Shown here in pieces: positions 11,629 through 23,352 of a stretch of DNA of 32,967 nucleotides; within the stretch, counting starts at the first letter, position 1; every line of letters starts with the position of its first letter. This DNA comes from Collybiopsis luxurians FD-317 M1 (lineage: Eukaryota; Basidiomycota; Agaricomycetes; Agaricales; Omphalotaceae). The notes under the pieces were generated by a model. The model saw nothing but the letters and a program-made list of their open reading frames with translations, did no database searches and had not been told where the DNA came from. The stretch is taken from contig KN834854.1 in assembly GCA_000827265.1 (NCBI GenBank), forward strand, positions 81,131-114,097, read 5' to 3'. A program made the position numbers and the translations under genes.

Positions 11629-11762
11629 AATATCTAGCAGAATAATAGTGCTATAAACCTCAATTCCAAGATAAAGAAATTTTTTTTAAATATACAATAT
11701 GAATACCACAAATCTATAATAAATATAAAACTGCACATCTACAATCAAAACAAAAATTAATC
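11629..11762. other. AT-rich spacer
   Basis: AT-rich DNA with A/T homopolymers between the SINE and the next coding remnant; nothing else is visible. Confidence 0.4.
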
Positions 11763-12481
11763 AGTTCAAGCATAGAAAACATCATCCAATGCCATGTTGA
11801 ATTGATCCCTCGCCACTTTTTCTCATTGCTCAGCTCAAAATCCAGTTCCTTTAGCCTGTTTCAAGAGAGCATCTTTCCACCATGCTAATGCAGCAATGAT
11901 GCTTGCACACCTGTTCAGACCAAACCTTCAAATTCCACTCTAATCCCAGGATCCTTCCTCGGGATAATCCATCTCAAACTTGGCTTCCTCCTTACCTTCT
12001 TCATCACTGCCATTTTCAGAAGCATTACTTCTGCTTCTCTTGCCTACTCTTCCATCATGTTACATGGTTGCCCACCAATTTGAAAACAACAGTGCAAAGG
12101 AACTCAGGTTGATGTCCTTCGGCCAAAAGGTGACTGCACATCCTTGATCTATCCACAATCCTACCATGTCAGGATGCCCTTGTTTTGATATACCAAAATT
12201 ATTCTGCTCCCCTTGTGGCACTTTGAAGCCCACCGCTGCCTCCTTCTTCATCCATTTGCTTTCCCACTTGTAATCCCCACCTACAGCTACACATAACTGC
12301 AGAACCTTGTCAATGTAGGAGGGTGCATTGCTGGGTAATTTTGGGAAAGACAGTGGACCAGTAGCCCACAAAGAAGTTGCCACAGACAGTGTATTGAGCT
12401 TGATCCCATCTGCATGTTTTGCATGGGTATTGTGCAATGATCTAGTTGATCTGGTAGCCTGCAGTGTTGTATTGCCAATGG
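11763..12481 (-). pseudogene. Repetitive Agaricomycete hypothetical protein, C-terminal part, decayed
   Basis: From 12481 down to 11763 one minus-strand frame reads through as protein-like sequence with several in-frame stops (including TAA at 12058-12056). Upstream of that stop lie blocks such as LPSNAPSYIDKVLQLC, KWESKWMKKEAAVGF, KQGHPDMVGLWI and FSNWWATM. Downstream are an acidic segment (NGSDEEGKEEAKFEMDYPEE) and RCASIIAALAWWKDAL. The pattern of a Trp-rich W-W segment, then GxPDxVxxWI, then FxxWW, and finally an NG-like/AALxWW block is one I associate with an uncharacterised protein family present in very many copies in mushroom genomes. That assignment rests on memory of the pattern. MITE copy 2 sits directly upstream. 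Confidence 0.45.
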
Positions 12482-12492
12482 CAGTTCCCTTC

Positions 12493-13167
12493 CACCCCCA
12501 GCAGTCCAATCTATTTTGTCTGTAAAAGGCTTAGTAATATATATAATTTTTCCTTTGGATTTTAATTTTCTTTCCAGTGTTAAATAATTAATATTGAGCT
12601 GGTAAAAGGTATAGTTAAAAAATTGATTTTGTGGCATCTTTTTGATGTGTAAAAGGTGCTGGTAATTATGTAATTTTTCCTGTGATTTTTTCCATATTTT
12701 ACCATATTTGTTCCAGCTGTAATCTAATAAATATGACCCATGAGAAAGAATTCCTTTTTCTAAAACATTGTCAGCTGACAAATAAAAACTTTTAATGCTG
12801 CGAAAAGCATTGGGCAATGATCAGAACAATATCAAAATGATCGCCTGTTGCTTTTCACAGCAATAAAAGTTTTTATTTGTCAGCTGACAATGTTTTAGAA
12901 AAAGCAATTCTTTCTCACAGGTCATATTTATTAGATTACAGCTGGAAAAAATATGGTAAAATATGGGAAAAATCATGGGAAAAATTACATAATTACTGGT
13001 ACCTTTTATGTGTAAAAAAGGTGCTGCAAAATCAGTTATTTAACTATACCATTTACCAGCTCAATATTAATTACTTAACACTAGAAAAAAAATTGGTAAA
13101 ATTCATGGTAAAATTAAATATATTACTAGGCTTTTTACAGATAATAAAGATTGAATTGCTGGGGGTG
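12493..13167. mobile_element. Foldback MITE, copy 2 (full length, 675 bp)
   Basis: It has the same ends as copy 1 (CACCCCCAGCAG ... TGCTGGGGGTG, with one mismatch in the right end) and the same near-complete inverted structure; both arms contain the CAGCTGTAATC segment that copy 1 lost on one side. The flanks TTCCCTTC (12485-12492) and TTCCCTTG (13168-13175) match at seven of eight positions, a probable 8-bp target duplication as made by hAT transposases. The element has no coding capacity. It lies between two minus-strand remnants that may once have been one gene. Confidence 0.85.
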
Positions 13168-13174
13168 TTCCCTT

Positions 13175-14612
13175 GTTTTGTCAAAGGTTCAGTCTCAGCA
13201 GTCTCATCAGACTGACAACATTTCATCTTGTCTGTGTAAGCATCAACCTGATCCACAACCATATCACTGGCAGGAGGTGCAGATGGAGGTGGGGCAGGAG
13301 AAGCAGATTCATTCTCAATATCCATCCTGATGGTACTACCCTTATCTACATCATCTGGGGAACTGTTCTCAATGTCAATGCTGCCTAAGCTGGACACAGA
13401 TGAAGGAATCAGAGAGGGAGTTTGTGGAGGCAGATTCAGAGGCAAGAAGGAGTGTTGAGGAGGGGAGCCAAGGTTAGTAGAGCTTGGAACACCATTTTGT
13501 GAGGAGACCCCACTCTCGGGGCAGCTCAGAGATCAACTTCAACATGGAGGTAAGTGTTGAACCAATAATGGACTATGACATGGAGGCAAGCTTGGAGCTA
13601 TTTCAGGAGCTGGCAGTGCAGGAGCACCAGATGTAATTCCTTCTGTGGTACTTGGTTGTGCAAGTTGCACTGATGCAGTGCTGGGGAGTGTAGATGTACA
13701 GGTGATTTTTTGGGGTAAGAGCCTCAATTTCCTATTCTCACTGTTATCAAATATTAGACCTTATTCAATTAGAAAACTATATCCATATGAGAACTCACAT
13801 ATATTAATTGCACTGGGTGGACAATTGGGTGTTATCCCAGCCTTCAAAATACTGGAGACTGCTGGTTGAGATTTGCCAGTGGATACTGATTTTGTGGCTT
13901 GGTTAGAAGGGACAATGTGTGGCAGTTGCTTGACAGGCACAAAATGGGTTTTTGGGCTCTTCCAGGGAAGAGAAACTAACATACATGATTAGAAACTTGT
14001 GATATTGAGAACCAAATACAATTCTTACCTGCTGTGGTAACCAGACTTGGTAGCTGAGTCTTCTTATCATCCCTCTTCTGGCTTCCACCTGTTTCTGGCT
14101 CCCTCCACTTCCCATTCTTAACACTTGTGAATATTGCTTGAGACCCTATCCCCAAACCAGAAGCTACATCTGAGGATTTATCCAAAGGTGACTGTACTGT
14201 ATCAACAGCCAAAGATGTGTGTGCTCCACTGACATCTTCAGATGAGTTCCCCAAGTCAGAATTCAGGCAGGAAAAGTACTCCTCATTGTCATTAGAAGCA
14301 CCCTGATCTTCTATCTTGATGGCCTCCAATGAATGGGAATGGCATTCCTCGACAGCTGCAAGACAAGTCAGAAATTTGATATCATAATTATGAAAACTAC
14401 TCATAGTATACCTTGTGGACAAAGTCTGTAATCACCAGTTCAACTTGCTTCTTCCATGCAACACACTCCAATTTGCTGAATGTCATCTCAGGATGACCTG
14501 GAATATGCCCTGCATACCCTCTACATTGATATGCTGACTCTGGGCTAAGTGCAAAAATGAATGCGCAACAAATACACATGCACCAACACCAACACACTCT
14601 TAAGTCAAACAC
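13175..14612 (-). pseudogene. Multi-exon minus-strand gene, Ser/Pro-rich, probably decayed
   Basis: Splice-like signals are clear. An acceptor before 14544 opens an exon to 14412 (SAYQCRGYAGHIPGHPEM, WKKQVELVITDFVHK) ending at a GTATAC donor. A TTGCAG acceptor ends at 14356 and a GTAAGA donor lies at 14028, with an acidic Ser-rich exon between them (NDNEEYFSCLNSDLGNSSED). A later exon contains HFVPVKQLPHIVPSNQATK (about 13950-13890), then a Pro-rich block (13720-13560), and finally an exon with SLGSIDIENSSPDDVDKG and DMVVDQVDAYTDKM down to 13175. The first two exons do not join in phase as drawn, so there is an indel or a wrong splice choice. It may be the N-terminal part of the remnant at 11763-12481, split by the MITE. 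No known domain was recognised. Confidence 0.4.
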
Positions 14613-14982
14613 TTGAGTTCAAGGGGGTCTTTTCAAAGTAGAAATTCAATGTACAATTGCACAAAACACAATTAAGAATATTTAACAGATTTTGCTTCTC
14701 AAGTTTTGTAAAACTTGGGCCTGCTATGACTTTGCTCTTTCTTAACTAACTTTCTTTCTCTGTATTGGTACTTCTGAACTAAACTTGAAACAATAACTTT
14801 AAGCTTTTTAACTGTTACAAGTCTTCTCTTTCTGTACTAGTTCTTTCTCTTTCTTTCTTTCTCTTTCTTTCTCTAGGAACACACAGTTGCACCTTAACTG
14901 CTTTAGCTGATAGCTTAGGGCGGTATTGGGGCAACCAGTGCTTGTCTCTCTATGCATATTCTGTCTCTCTTTTATACTGTTT
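14613..14982. other. Pyrimidine-rich non-coding flank of the retrotransposon
   Basis: No coding frame is visible. It contains a TTTC/TTTCTC microsatellite at about 14840-14877 and ends in TACTGTTT directly before the 5' LTR. The pyrimidine-rich character resembles an old LTR or promoter region, but no terminal repeats were identified. Confidence 0.4.
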
Positions 14983-15677
14983 TGTTATGCCCTACGCTAT
15001 TTTTTCCACTCTTTCCAACCACTACACTCACCACACAACTCGATAATAGTCTTACCAATCAATCTGGCTCTCCAAATCTGACACGCATTTCACAAGGCGA
15101 ACTAACCAGTTGCTCATTCCAAACTTCTATTCACAAGACCACATGTCTCCCTGCAGAGTATAAAAGCCTTGTACCGACATCTCTCACGATAATGCTGTTA
15201 CTACCTGAACTATCTTGACCTGTGTTGTTTCTGTTCTCTTGTTCACTAGTCTTTAATATTATTCTGCTTAACACTGAGTCGAGCAAACCCCATTGACACC
15301 AAGTCACTGGCATATCTACCTCTCACTTGTTGAACTGATCAACAAGACTATTTGACTGCCGTAGCCTTTCGAATATTCCATCTCATAGGGTAAACAGACA
15401 CTGAGTCATGAACCTCCTGAGTCAACCCTTGTTAATACCGTCTTAACGAGTTCTTTCGATATACTATTTCTAGTTGCACCGAGCTACTAGATTTATTATT
15501 CAACACTCGAGGATCATTCCTCCACATCCAATACCAAAACTGTACAGGACTCATTCACCTGTCATATGTAGCGACTCCCCATCGTGTATTCTGTCTCGGC
15601 TGTGGTATAATAAAATACTTTCTATTCATTGAACCTGCTACAAGCTTCTAACAACAAAGGTAGTAAAGGTCCTAACA
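14983..15677 (+). repeat. 5' LTR
   Basis: 695 bp, TGTTATGCCC ... GTCCTAACA. It carries TATAAAA at 15159-15165 and AATAAA at 15609-15614, the expected U3 promoter and R/U5-side polyadenylation signals. By eye it differs from the 3' LTR at about 30 positions with no indel. Confidence 0.93.
15159..15165 (+). promoter_or_regulatory. TATA box of the 5' LTR
   Basis: TATAAAA, 176 bp into the LTR and conserved at the same offset in the 3' LTR (27238-27244). It would drive the gag-pol RNA from within the LTR. Confidence 0.65.
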
Positions 15678-18600
15678 AAATAACAGCATTCTCTCCATCA
15701 CCAAGATGTCTGGGGAACCTGCAAAATATTTTGTAAGTGAACAAGAAAGACGGTGTCAAGAACAAGAATGCCAAAGAGCAGTGAGAGCTACAAGGTTCCA
15801 GAGAAGAGAGGAGTGATGTGGAGCTTCTACACTGGACAACTGCTCAGTTTCATCAGCACCTGTGAGAGGTGCCATACCCTCAAGAACAGGGGAAATTTTG
15901 GAACATAATGATAGAGACCTGTTTGACCTGGAAAATCCTGTCAAACACAGGTCTCCTCATGTTCCGGGACACCTGGTCTCGACACCATATGTTTTGAGTC
16001 ACTCCCAGCGAGGTCAGCCATATCATATGGCAGCTAGAGCTGACTTGAGGCTAGCCATGAGGCCAACACAGAGTGCCCCAATAACACCTGAAAAGGGAAG
16101 GGAACAAGAAACAATTCATTTATCAGAATTAACTTGTTCCCCGGAAGATCCTCGAGGCTTTAGTGTGGGAGTCAGCTCGACACGCCCCTTCCACATGCCA
16201 ACTTATCCTGAGAACAAGGATTATTATGAAGATATTGGCATATCTCCAACAACATGATATACATCTATAGGAGCAAGACACAAGGTCATCTCCCCATTAG
16301 AACATATCAGATGTCCACTTCCTCTCACACCAAGAGAAGAAGAATCTAAATTTGCATTGCAACAATCAGAATGAGAGACGAGTCGGGGGTTATACCCATC
16401 AGGTCCACTCTCATTAAGGGGCCCACGGTCTCCATTCAATTTAGAATGGTCTACTCCAATAGTAGAAAGCGATGCAATACAGGCTCAGGGATTGTTGAGT
16501 CCAATCCCCAATATAAGTAGAAGAACTGTCTCATCACTGGAGCAAAGCAGTCCATTACCTGCTCCTCCAATGACAGACGAATTTGTGAAGGAGACACAGA
16601 GTTGGAACCATGAGAGTTCCTTAATGTCTCCTCCCTACCTGAATGTTTGTGTCGTACTGTCGACAGAATTAACACATCAATTGGTTGATCTACTTCAAAT
16701 CAATCAATGCACACATTTTGAATTAATAAAGGCAATGTGACACTATATTCAAATTATTAATGGTCGAGATCCAGAAACGAAGGACAATTTCTGGGTACTA
16801 GCTGCCTATTTTCAGAAATGTTTAATGCAATGACCTTCCCAGCTACCTAATGGAATAAATAATGAAATATTCCAGTCGAAAGAAGTATACAAAGGAGCCC
16901 TATGGCTATCACAGCCGATTATGGATCCCAAACAAATGGAAATGGTGAATGAGGCCACCATGAGGCGTCTCGAGTCAATACAAAAATCTCGAATCAATTT
17001 TCCACTTAATACAATAGTGGATAATGAAAAGAGGAAAATGCTAAACTCTCCTACATTATCACTACTAGATAAAGTGGAACAAGGACAATCTGCGAGAGCA
17101 GACAACCTTATTGGGGGTTACAGTTATACCAGTCAATTTTGGGACCCACAGAAAATAGCTCAGGTGGCAAAGGAGTATTGTAGATCTATGGGAAATACTA
17201 CTACTCCAAGTTATGAGGATCTGGAAGAGTCGAGATGACTTCCACCCACTGATCTGGACTGCAGGCTGCTAATAGTACCCGAAGAAAGGGGTGAACACCA
17301 GGTGAGGACAGCCGATGGGGTTTGGGAACTCAAACCCTCCTCAGGAAAGTCTCGAAAGGAGGAGAATGAATTCTTTTCAGAAAGAACTGCAAGACATTTG
17401 GCATTGCAAAACACCAGCGACATGCTGATGAGTGTGATAAATCCTCGAGACAAGGATATTCGCCTAGCGAAGCAGTACAAGGAGAGAATCCATGGAGATG
17501 TGGGAGGCTCATGGGTACTAAGAGCCCAGATGGAATCAGTGACAGATGAGCTGGAAGCTGCTATAACCACAGGGGATCCTCATACGAGTCTCAAAACCCA
17601 AACCAAGCAGGAGATTTTCTCTCCCAGAGCAGAACATTTGCGAGCTGGAAGCTCAAAAGTACATATTGGAGGTGAAATTCCTCTTGATGCAGCTCTACAA
17701 TTGGAAAGATGGGCTGCCCGAGACAAGTATGCCGTATCGATGACTTGTTTTGCTACTGAATCTCACCCTGTGGGTCAATATCCTGAATAAACAGTGACAG
17801 AGCCTGATTTGGGATGCTCATTATGGCCAAATCATTTGGGATTCAGGACTGACGGTCTGACATATCATAGAAGAGAAACACCCGAAGCTTTCTGTGAGAA
17901 TAATTGGTTGGAAGGACCGGGTTGGAATGCAAGGGGTTTGGTGAATTCCCCAAATACTACCGGACTGGGAATTCCTTTCTCGTCTCAATATTCAGATCCT
18001 GTAAACATGGCCCAAGTCAGTGAACAGCAAAACCAATGGGAGATGTCGGGACCAGGTCAGGTAAAACAGTGGAATATGGCATATGCCCCACCCTCAGGGG
18101 AAAGGAACAAATTCAAGAATGAAGGATTTAACTTTGTGAGAAGTTGAGATGACTGGGATCTCTCATTTTCTGAAGACCAGCTTCGCCCTTCAGCCCTCGA
18201 GACTCATCACCCAATGCCCCCACTAGAGAAAAAGGAATTCATCCCCCTATGAAACGTAAAGGGTAGAGGGAAAGTGGTTAATCCTTTTGCTAGGGAATCA
18301 AGTTGCCAGACTTCTGAACCACCGAGAATCACAGAAGTCCCCCCTCAACAGCCTGCAGTTCAACAAACAGTGCATGTCCCACCACCAGTAGTTGTGGAAA
18401 CCATTCCACTGGCTGCAGGATTCACTCCACCTGTATTTACAGCTGCTCCTAGGCAATATGTCCATCTGACTGGCAGAAATTTTGACTCGATACCTGCAAT
18501 TCCACATAGAACACCTGGACAAGTAACAAATGATTATCACCCTATTGTCTCGATGCGTCAGGAATCTGCGAGAGTTCCAGCTGAACAATATTGGAGATCG

Positions 18601-18819
18601 GGGACTCGAGAATATAGACCCTACATAGTGGAGCCAATGTATGACTACTTGAATCATGCCAGTACCTACAGAGGGTATGGAGTAGCAGAAGCTCCAGGAG
18701 GACCTCCAGGAGGACCCCCATATGGAGGAGTCACGCAGACGGGAGGAATTAGTGACTGAAATTCAGAAAGAGAAAGAGGTAGTAGAAATGGCAGTTTTAG
18801 AGGGGGATCTGGAGGTGGT

Positions 18820-18873
18820 GGACCAGGGGGACCGGGGGGACCAGGAGGACCAGGTAGCCCAGGAGGACCACCC
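18820..18873 (+). other. Collagen-like Gly-Gly-Pro run in gag
   Basis: In the gag frame the codons give repeated GGP/GPG units (GPGGPGGPGGPGSPGGPP). A shorter GGPPGGPP stretch lies upstream at 18688-18725. Such low-complexity Gly/Pro linkers precede the capsid region in some fungal gags; here they separate the long N-terminal extension from it. Confidence 0.85.
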
Positions 18874-19983
18874 AACGATCCTGACAATTGGGGTTCGAAT
18901 CACGATGCATATTGGCACCTGGCAAATGGATGGGTAGCTGTACAAGGCCCCAGAGGGGAGAGAGGAGAACTGGGTCCTGCAGGACAAGACGCGAGTCAGA
19001 TTCCAGAATTTGATCAGCGAAAAGATCAATTAAATAAGAAAGCAAAACTCAATGTCAAAAAACCTGACCCTTTCAATGGTTCTGATAGGTGGAAATGGGA
19101 ACCTTAACTCTCACAAGTTCATCGCACTTTCATGGCCAAACCTACTATCTACAAGAACGACTCAGATAAAATTGGTTTTGCTGTCTCGTATCTGACAGGG
19201 GCAGCAACTACTCACTACGATAATTTGCTGAAACAGGAAGAGGCTGGGATCCCTGTCCCTGCTCTCCGTACTTGGATTGACTTTGTCACAGAATTCACAT
19301 TGTATTTTGGATTATTCGATCCTGCATGAGACACACAGGTGAAACTGGCCTGGATCAAGCAGATGGACAATGAATCATTTGCGACATTTATTATACAATT
19401 CCAGGAGTATGCATTCAAGACGGGATACAATGATACAGCATTAGTAGCAATGCTCTGAGGGGCAGTAACAAGGAGTCTCGATGCTACAGTAGCGGCTCAA
19501 ACTCATCCCCCTCAGAATTATCCACAATAGGTACAGCGATTCCAGGAGTTGGACAATTCAATTTGTGCAACCAATGCAGCTCATTCTTGTGGAGGAAATT
19601 CTGGTTTTGGGACATATAATCCTATGGCCCCATCAAATCCTCAAAACTCTAACCTGCGACAAGGATCCAATAATAATAACCCCCAGCAAGCAGGGGGTCA
19701 ACAAGGTAGGAATCAAGGTAATTGGAACAATCGACAAAGGGGAGCTGCAGCTTGGGATAGTAATGTAAATTTGGACAATATTAGTGGTACAGTATATGGA
19801 CAATCTGAAGACTTTGCGAGCGCCTCGAGTCAGAATGGAAATAGTGGAGAAGGCTTAGAAAATCAGGGAGGAAATGACGGAGTCTTGAAAAACCCAGGAG
19901 ATAAAGAATTCCTATGGGCAATTCAAGCTGCCAGGACCCCTGAGCAAGTTGACAAGTTCTGTTGACATTGTAAACTGGGATTC

Positions 19984-20025
19984 TGCTATAATTGTGGTGG
20001 ATCAGATCATATTGGTAAAGATTGC
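19984..20025 (+). other. Gag zinc knuckle (CCHC)
   Basis: The frame reads CYNCGGSDHIGKDC, an exact CX2CX4HX4C nucleocapsid motif that binds nucleic acid. Immediately upstream, a TGA at 19963-19965 interrupts the frame. It marks the C-terminal end of Gag. Confidence 0.9.
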
Positions 20026-20451
20026 AAGAATTGGGAGAATTGGGACCCTCCAAAAAATGGAACTTCGAGTATAAACAATCAACAAAGTGACCAGTTGAGG
20101 GCTGCAACCTTTACTCTAGAAGGGGACCTGCCTAACAACAAGATTTGGAATGTCGAGATAGAAAACGACTCAGGAAAAGTGGAGGGGATTCCAGAGACAC
20201 ACTGAGAGCAGCCTGGAATACAAAAAACCCTGCTCAAGTGGTCTGTCGTGGGGCAGTAATAGAAAAAACATCCCCAGCTCATCTCTTGTCTCACTGTAAC
20301 AACTCATTTCTCGTCTTGACACATTTCCCCTTCTCCGATTCCGAAAATCTAAGCTATAATACTCTTATTGATTTGGGCGCAACTCGTTCTTTTATTGATA
20401 AAAACCTTCAAGAAAAATTCCCAAAAAATATCTCCGATTTAGATACTCAAA

Positions 20452-21340
20452 CATGTTCCCGAGAAGTATCGAGACTTCTTGGATGTGTTCTCCCCAGGAG
20501 AGGTGAAGGTCTTACCTCCACACCGTCTGTACAATTTAAAAATTGAGACAGAAGGGGACTCAGCCCCTCCCTTTGGAAAACTCTATAACATGTCAGAAAC
20601 AGAACTAAAAGCCCTAAAGGATTATATCAATGATATGCTAGGGAAAGGGTTTATTAGAGCCTCCAACTTGCCTGCTGGGGCTCCAGTTCTATTCATAAAA
20701 AAGAAGGATGGAAGCCTAAGGCTTTGTGTTGACTATCAGGCCTTAAATTGAATCACAAGAAAGAATAGGCATCCCTTAACCCTTATAGGCCCACTGTACG
20801 AAGGGCGAAATATTTTATGAAACTCAATTTGAGAGCAGGATATAACAATGTCTGAATAGCGGAAAGCCACGAGTGGAAAACAGCATTTCATACACAATAC
20901 GGATCCTACAAAATGTTGGTCATGCCTTTCAGGTTAACAAACGCCCCTTCGGCTTTCCAATTTTTTATGAACAACATTTTCCATGATTTACTGGATGTAT
21001 GCATGGTTATTTACTTGGATGACATTCTCATTTATTCAGATGACAAAAAAACCCATGAGGAACAAGTCCGAAAGGTATTACAAAGGCTATGCGACAACCA
21101 TCTACACACGAAACCAGAAAAATGCAGTTTCGATACAGACACAGTTGAATATTTGGGGGTAATAATAAATCCCAAAGGGGTATCAATGGATCAGTCCAAA
21201 GTCAAAGCCATAACATCTTGGCCGGTTCCACAGAATATAAAAGAACTGCAGTCATTCTTGGGTTTTGCAAATTTCTATTGCAGATTTATTGACAATTACA
21301 GCGGCATAACGAAAGCCCTAATGTCACTACTGCAAAAGGA
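20452..21340 (+). other. Reverse transcriptase region
   Basis: The sequence follows Ty3/gypsy RT order: LPPHR, a [14 protein letters not shown] block, [27 protein letters not shown], catalytic YLDD (two Asp codons at 21018-21023), and EYLGVIINPKGVSMD. It is split by one frameshift near 20800 and TGAs at 20749 and 20853, so no active enzyme can be made. Confidence 0.92.
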
Positions 21341-21439
21341 TGCCATTTGGCATTGGGACAAGTCATGTCAAAGGTGTTTTGATTTATTAAAAATGCCTTT
21401 ACACATGCCCCGGTGCTATGACATTTCAACCCAGAACTT

Positions 21440-21814
21440 CAGATTATTCTGGAATGTGATGTGTCGGATTGGGCAATAGCAGGAATATTGTCTCAACTGG
21501 ATCCAAAAACTGGAGAAATACATCTGATTGCTTTTCATACTCGATCCATGATACCAGCAGAAATAAATTACAATATTTACAACAAAGAACTACTGGCTAT
21601 CGTGGAATGTTTTAAAGTTTGGAGAGCCTATTGTGACAGTTCGAGATTCCAAATCCAAGTTTATTCCGATCACAATAACCTGCAGTGGTTTACAACTACC
21701 AAACAGCTGTTGGTGAGACAGGCGAGGTGGTCAGAGGCATTATCAGGATTCGACTTCCAAATCAACTATAGACCAGGAACTTTGGGAGCAAAACCAGATG
21801 CTTTGATGAGATGA
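21440..21814 (+). other. RNase H region
   Basis: CDVSDWAIAGILSQ, then NKELLAIVECFKVWR, then VYSDHNNLQWF give the expected D-E-D spacing of the Ty3-type RNase H. It is open from 21422 to the TGA at 21812. The short A-run near 21389-21394 looks one base short, which explains the frame change from RT. Confidence 0.88.
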
Positions 21815-22099
21815 GCAGATGTATACCCAAAGAAAGGAATTGATAGGGACTCTGCTAGAGCAGGAAGAGAGCAAATATTGATTCCTCTGGAACAACTCAA
21901 TGCAGCATTGCTTTTGAATGAGGATTTGTTATTAGAACAGATTCAAAAGGCGGAACAAGATGAATTCATGTGAGACACAATAAAGCAAATCCGAGAAGGA
22001 AAGATTAAAAATGTGGTATTCGAAAATGGGTTACTTAAACAACAAGGTCGTATATATGTCCCTAACAACACAGACCTTCGACGAGATGTATTATCTGCC

Positions 22100-23091
22100 T
22101 ATCACAATCACACACTCAGAGGACATCCGGGCGAGAAGAAAACAAAAAAGATACTCAATCAATTGTTCTTTTGGAAAGGAAGCAGCAAGGACATACATCA
22201 CTACGTACAAAGCTGCCATACTTGTATAAGATCCAAGGCTAGAAGGACTCTCCAATATGGGAATCTAAAACCTCTACCCATTGGGCAAAGACCCTGGAGC
22301 TCAATTTCGATGGACCATATAGTACAACTCCTGAAAGCAGGAAAGGAACAATTTGACGCAATCCTAGTAGTAGTAGATTGGCTCATGAAACATGCCATCT
22401 ATATTCCCTGCCACACAACAGACACTGCAAAGGATTTTGCAAGACTATTCCTTGAAAATGTATTCGCGAAACATGGGCTACCAGTGGATATCATCTCAGA
22501 TTGGGCTCAGATCAGGGAAGCTTGTTCATCTCCCAGTTTTGGAAGGAATTGTATAAGATACTTGGTATCGGGTCTCATCTCTCGATGGCATATCACCCTC
22601 AAATGGATGGACAGACAGAGAGAACTAATCAAAGCCTCGAAGGATACCTAAGAATCTATATGTCTTATGACCAAGACAACTGGCATGCCTTATTACCTAT
22701 TGCAGAATTTGTATACAACAACACTCCCCATTCAACTACAGGATTAACACCCTTCTTTGCTAATAAAGGATATCATCTGAAACTTTTGATTAACCTATCA
22801 AAGGTGAACGACTCGGAAGCAAACCAGTATGCTACTGAGTTAAAAGAAGTACACAAATATTTAAAACAACAAATATACGAAGCAAACGAGGCAGCAGCAA
22901 ATCAGTTCAATTGCCACCGTGCCAGAAATCCTGATTGGAAAAAGGGTGACCAAGTCTGGTTGGATATGGGTAACATCCGAACAAGAAGGCCTACCAAAAA
23001 ATTGGATCACAAGTGGGCAGGACCCTATACAATACTCAATAAAATAGGATCTCATGCCTATCAACTCGAGTTACCAGGGGACCTACAATGA
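22100..23091 (+). other. Integrase region with GPY module
   Basis: The zinc-binding HNHTLRGHPG ... CHTC segment, the core with Asp in ISMDHI and DIISD and Glu in GQTERTNQSLE, and the C-terminal HKWAGPYTILNKIG module are all visible. The TCAGAT sequence is duplicated with five extra bases (22496-22512), shifting the frame inside the catalytic core. A TGA at 23089-23091 precedes the IHNVFHV motif. Confidence 0.9.
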
Positions 23092-23196
23092 ATCCATAAT
23101 GTATTCCATGTCGATAGACTAAAACCCCATCATCTGGATCCTTTCCAGCGAGTTGTATCGCCACCCCCACCAATCTTCATTAAAGGGGAACCAGAA

Positions 23197-23352
23197 TATG
23201 AAGTTGAGTCGATAAAGGACAGTCATCCAATGGGAGAAACAGACAGAGGAATCCAGTACTTAAACAAATGGAAAGGGTATGACAAAGAGTCCTGGATTCC
23301 CTGGAAAGGGATGGTAGGAAGTATCAACCTGATTCACAAGTGGGAGAAAGCA
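23197..23352 (+). other. Chromodomain at the C-terminus of integrase
   Basis: YEVESIKDS, then QYLNKWKGYDKESWIPW, then INLIHKWEKAHP follow the chromodomain pattern (YxVExI, YLVKWKGY, SWEP, helix). The second aromatic block is kept, while the Glu of SWEP is Ile here. In chromoviruses this module steers insertion toward methylated-histone chromatin. It places the element in the chromovirus branch of Ty3/gypsy. Confidence 0.85.

Larger units (their letters stand above)
15706..20205 (+). pseudogene. Giant gag frame with collagen-like run, capsid-like region and zinc knuckle
   Basis: Gag forms the intracellular particle that packages the element RNA. From ATG 15706 one frame is kept without any indel to at least 20025, about 1,440 codons, broken only by 15 stops: TGA at 15814, 16255, 16372, 16738, 16831, 17236, 18145, 18250, 18757, 19327, 19456, 19963; TAA at 17788 and 19105; TAG at 19528. 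The last 330 codons look like a normal gag: Gly/Pro runs (18688-18725 and 18820-18873), a retrotransposon-gag region (about 19051-19520, with KPDPFNGSDRWKWEP and TWIDFVTEFTLYFG), an Asn/Gln-rich linker, and a CX2CX4HX4C knuckle. The first roughly 1,000 codons have no recognised domain. Typical Ty3-type gags are a few hundred residues. The start is the first ATG after the LTR and fits the open frame; a separate N-terminal ORF is possible. Confidence 0.85.

Noticed and set aside
15678..15705. tRNA primer binding site directly after the 5' LTR
   Set aside because: The sequence starts AAATAACAGC and lacks the TGG expected as complement of a tRNA CCA end; self-priming is possible but could not be shown.
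20145..20205. Programmed minus-one frameshift between gag and pol
   Set aside because: The protease is in the minus-one frame and overlaps gag by about 60 bp, but no clear slippery heptamer was seen and RT returns to the gag frame after a deletion, so private indels are the simpler reading.
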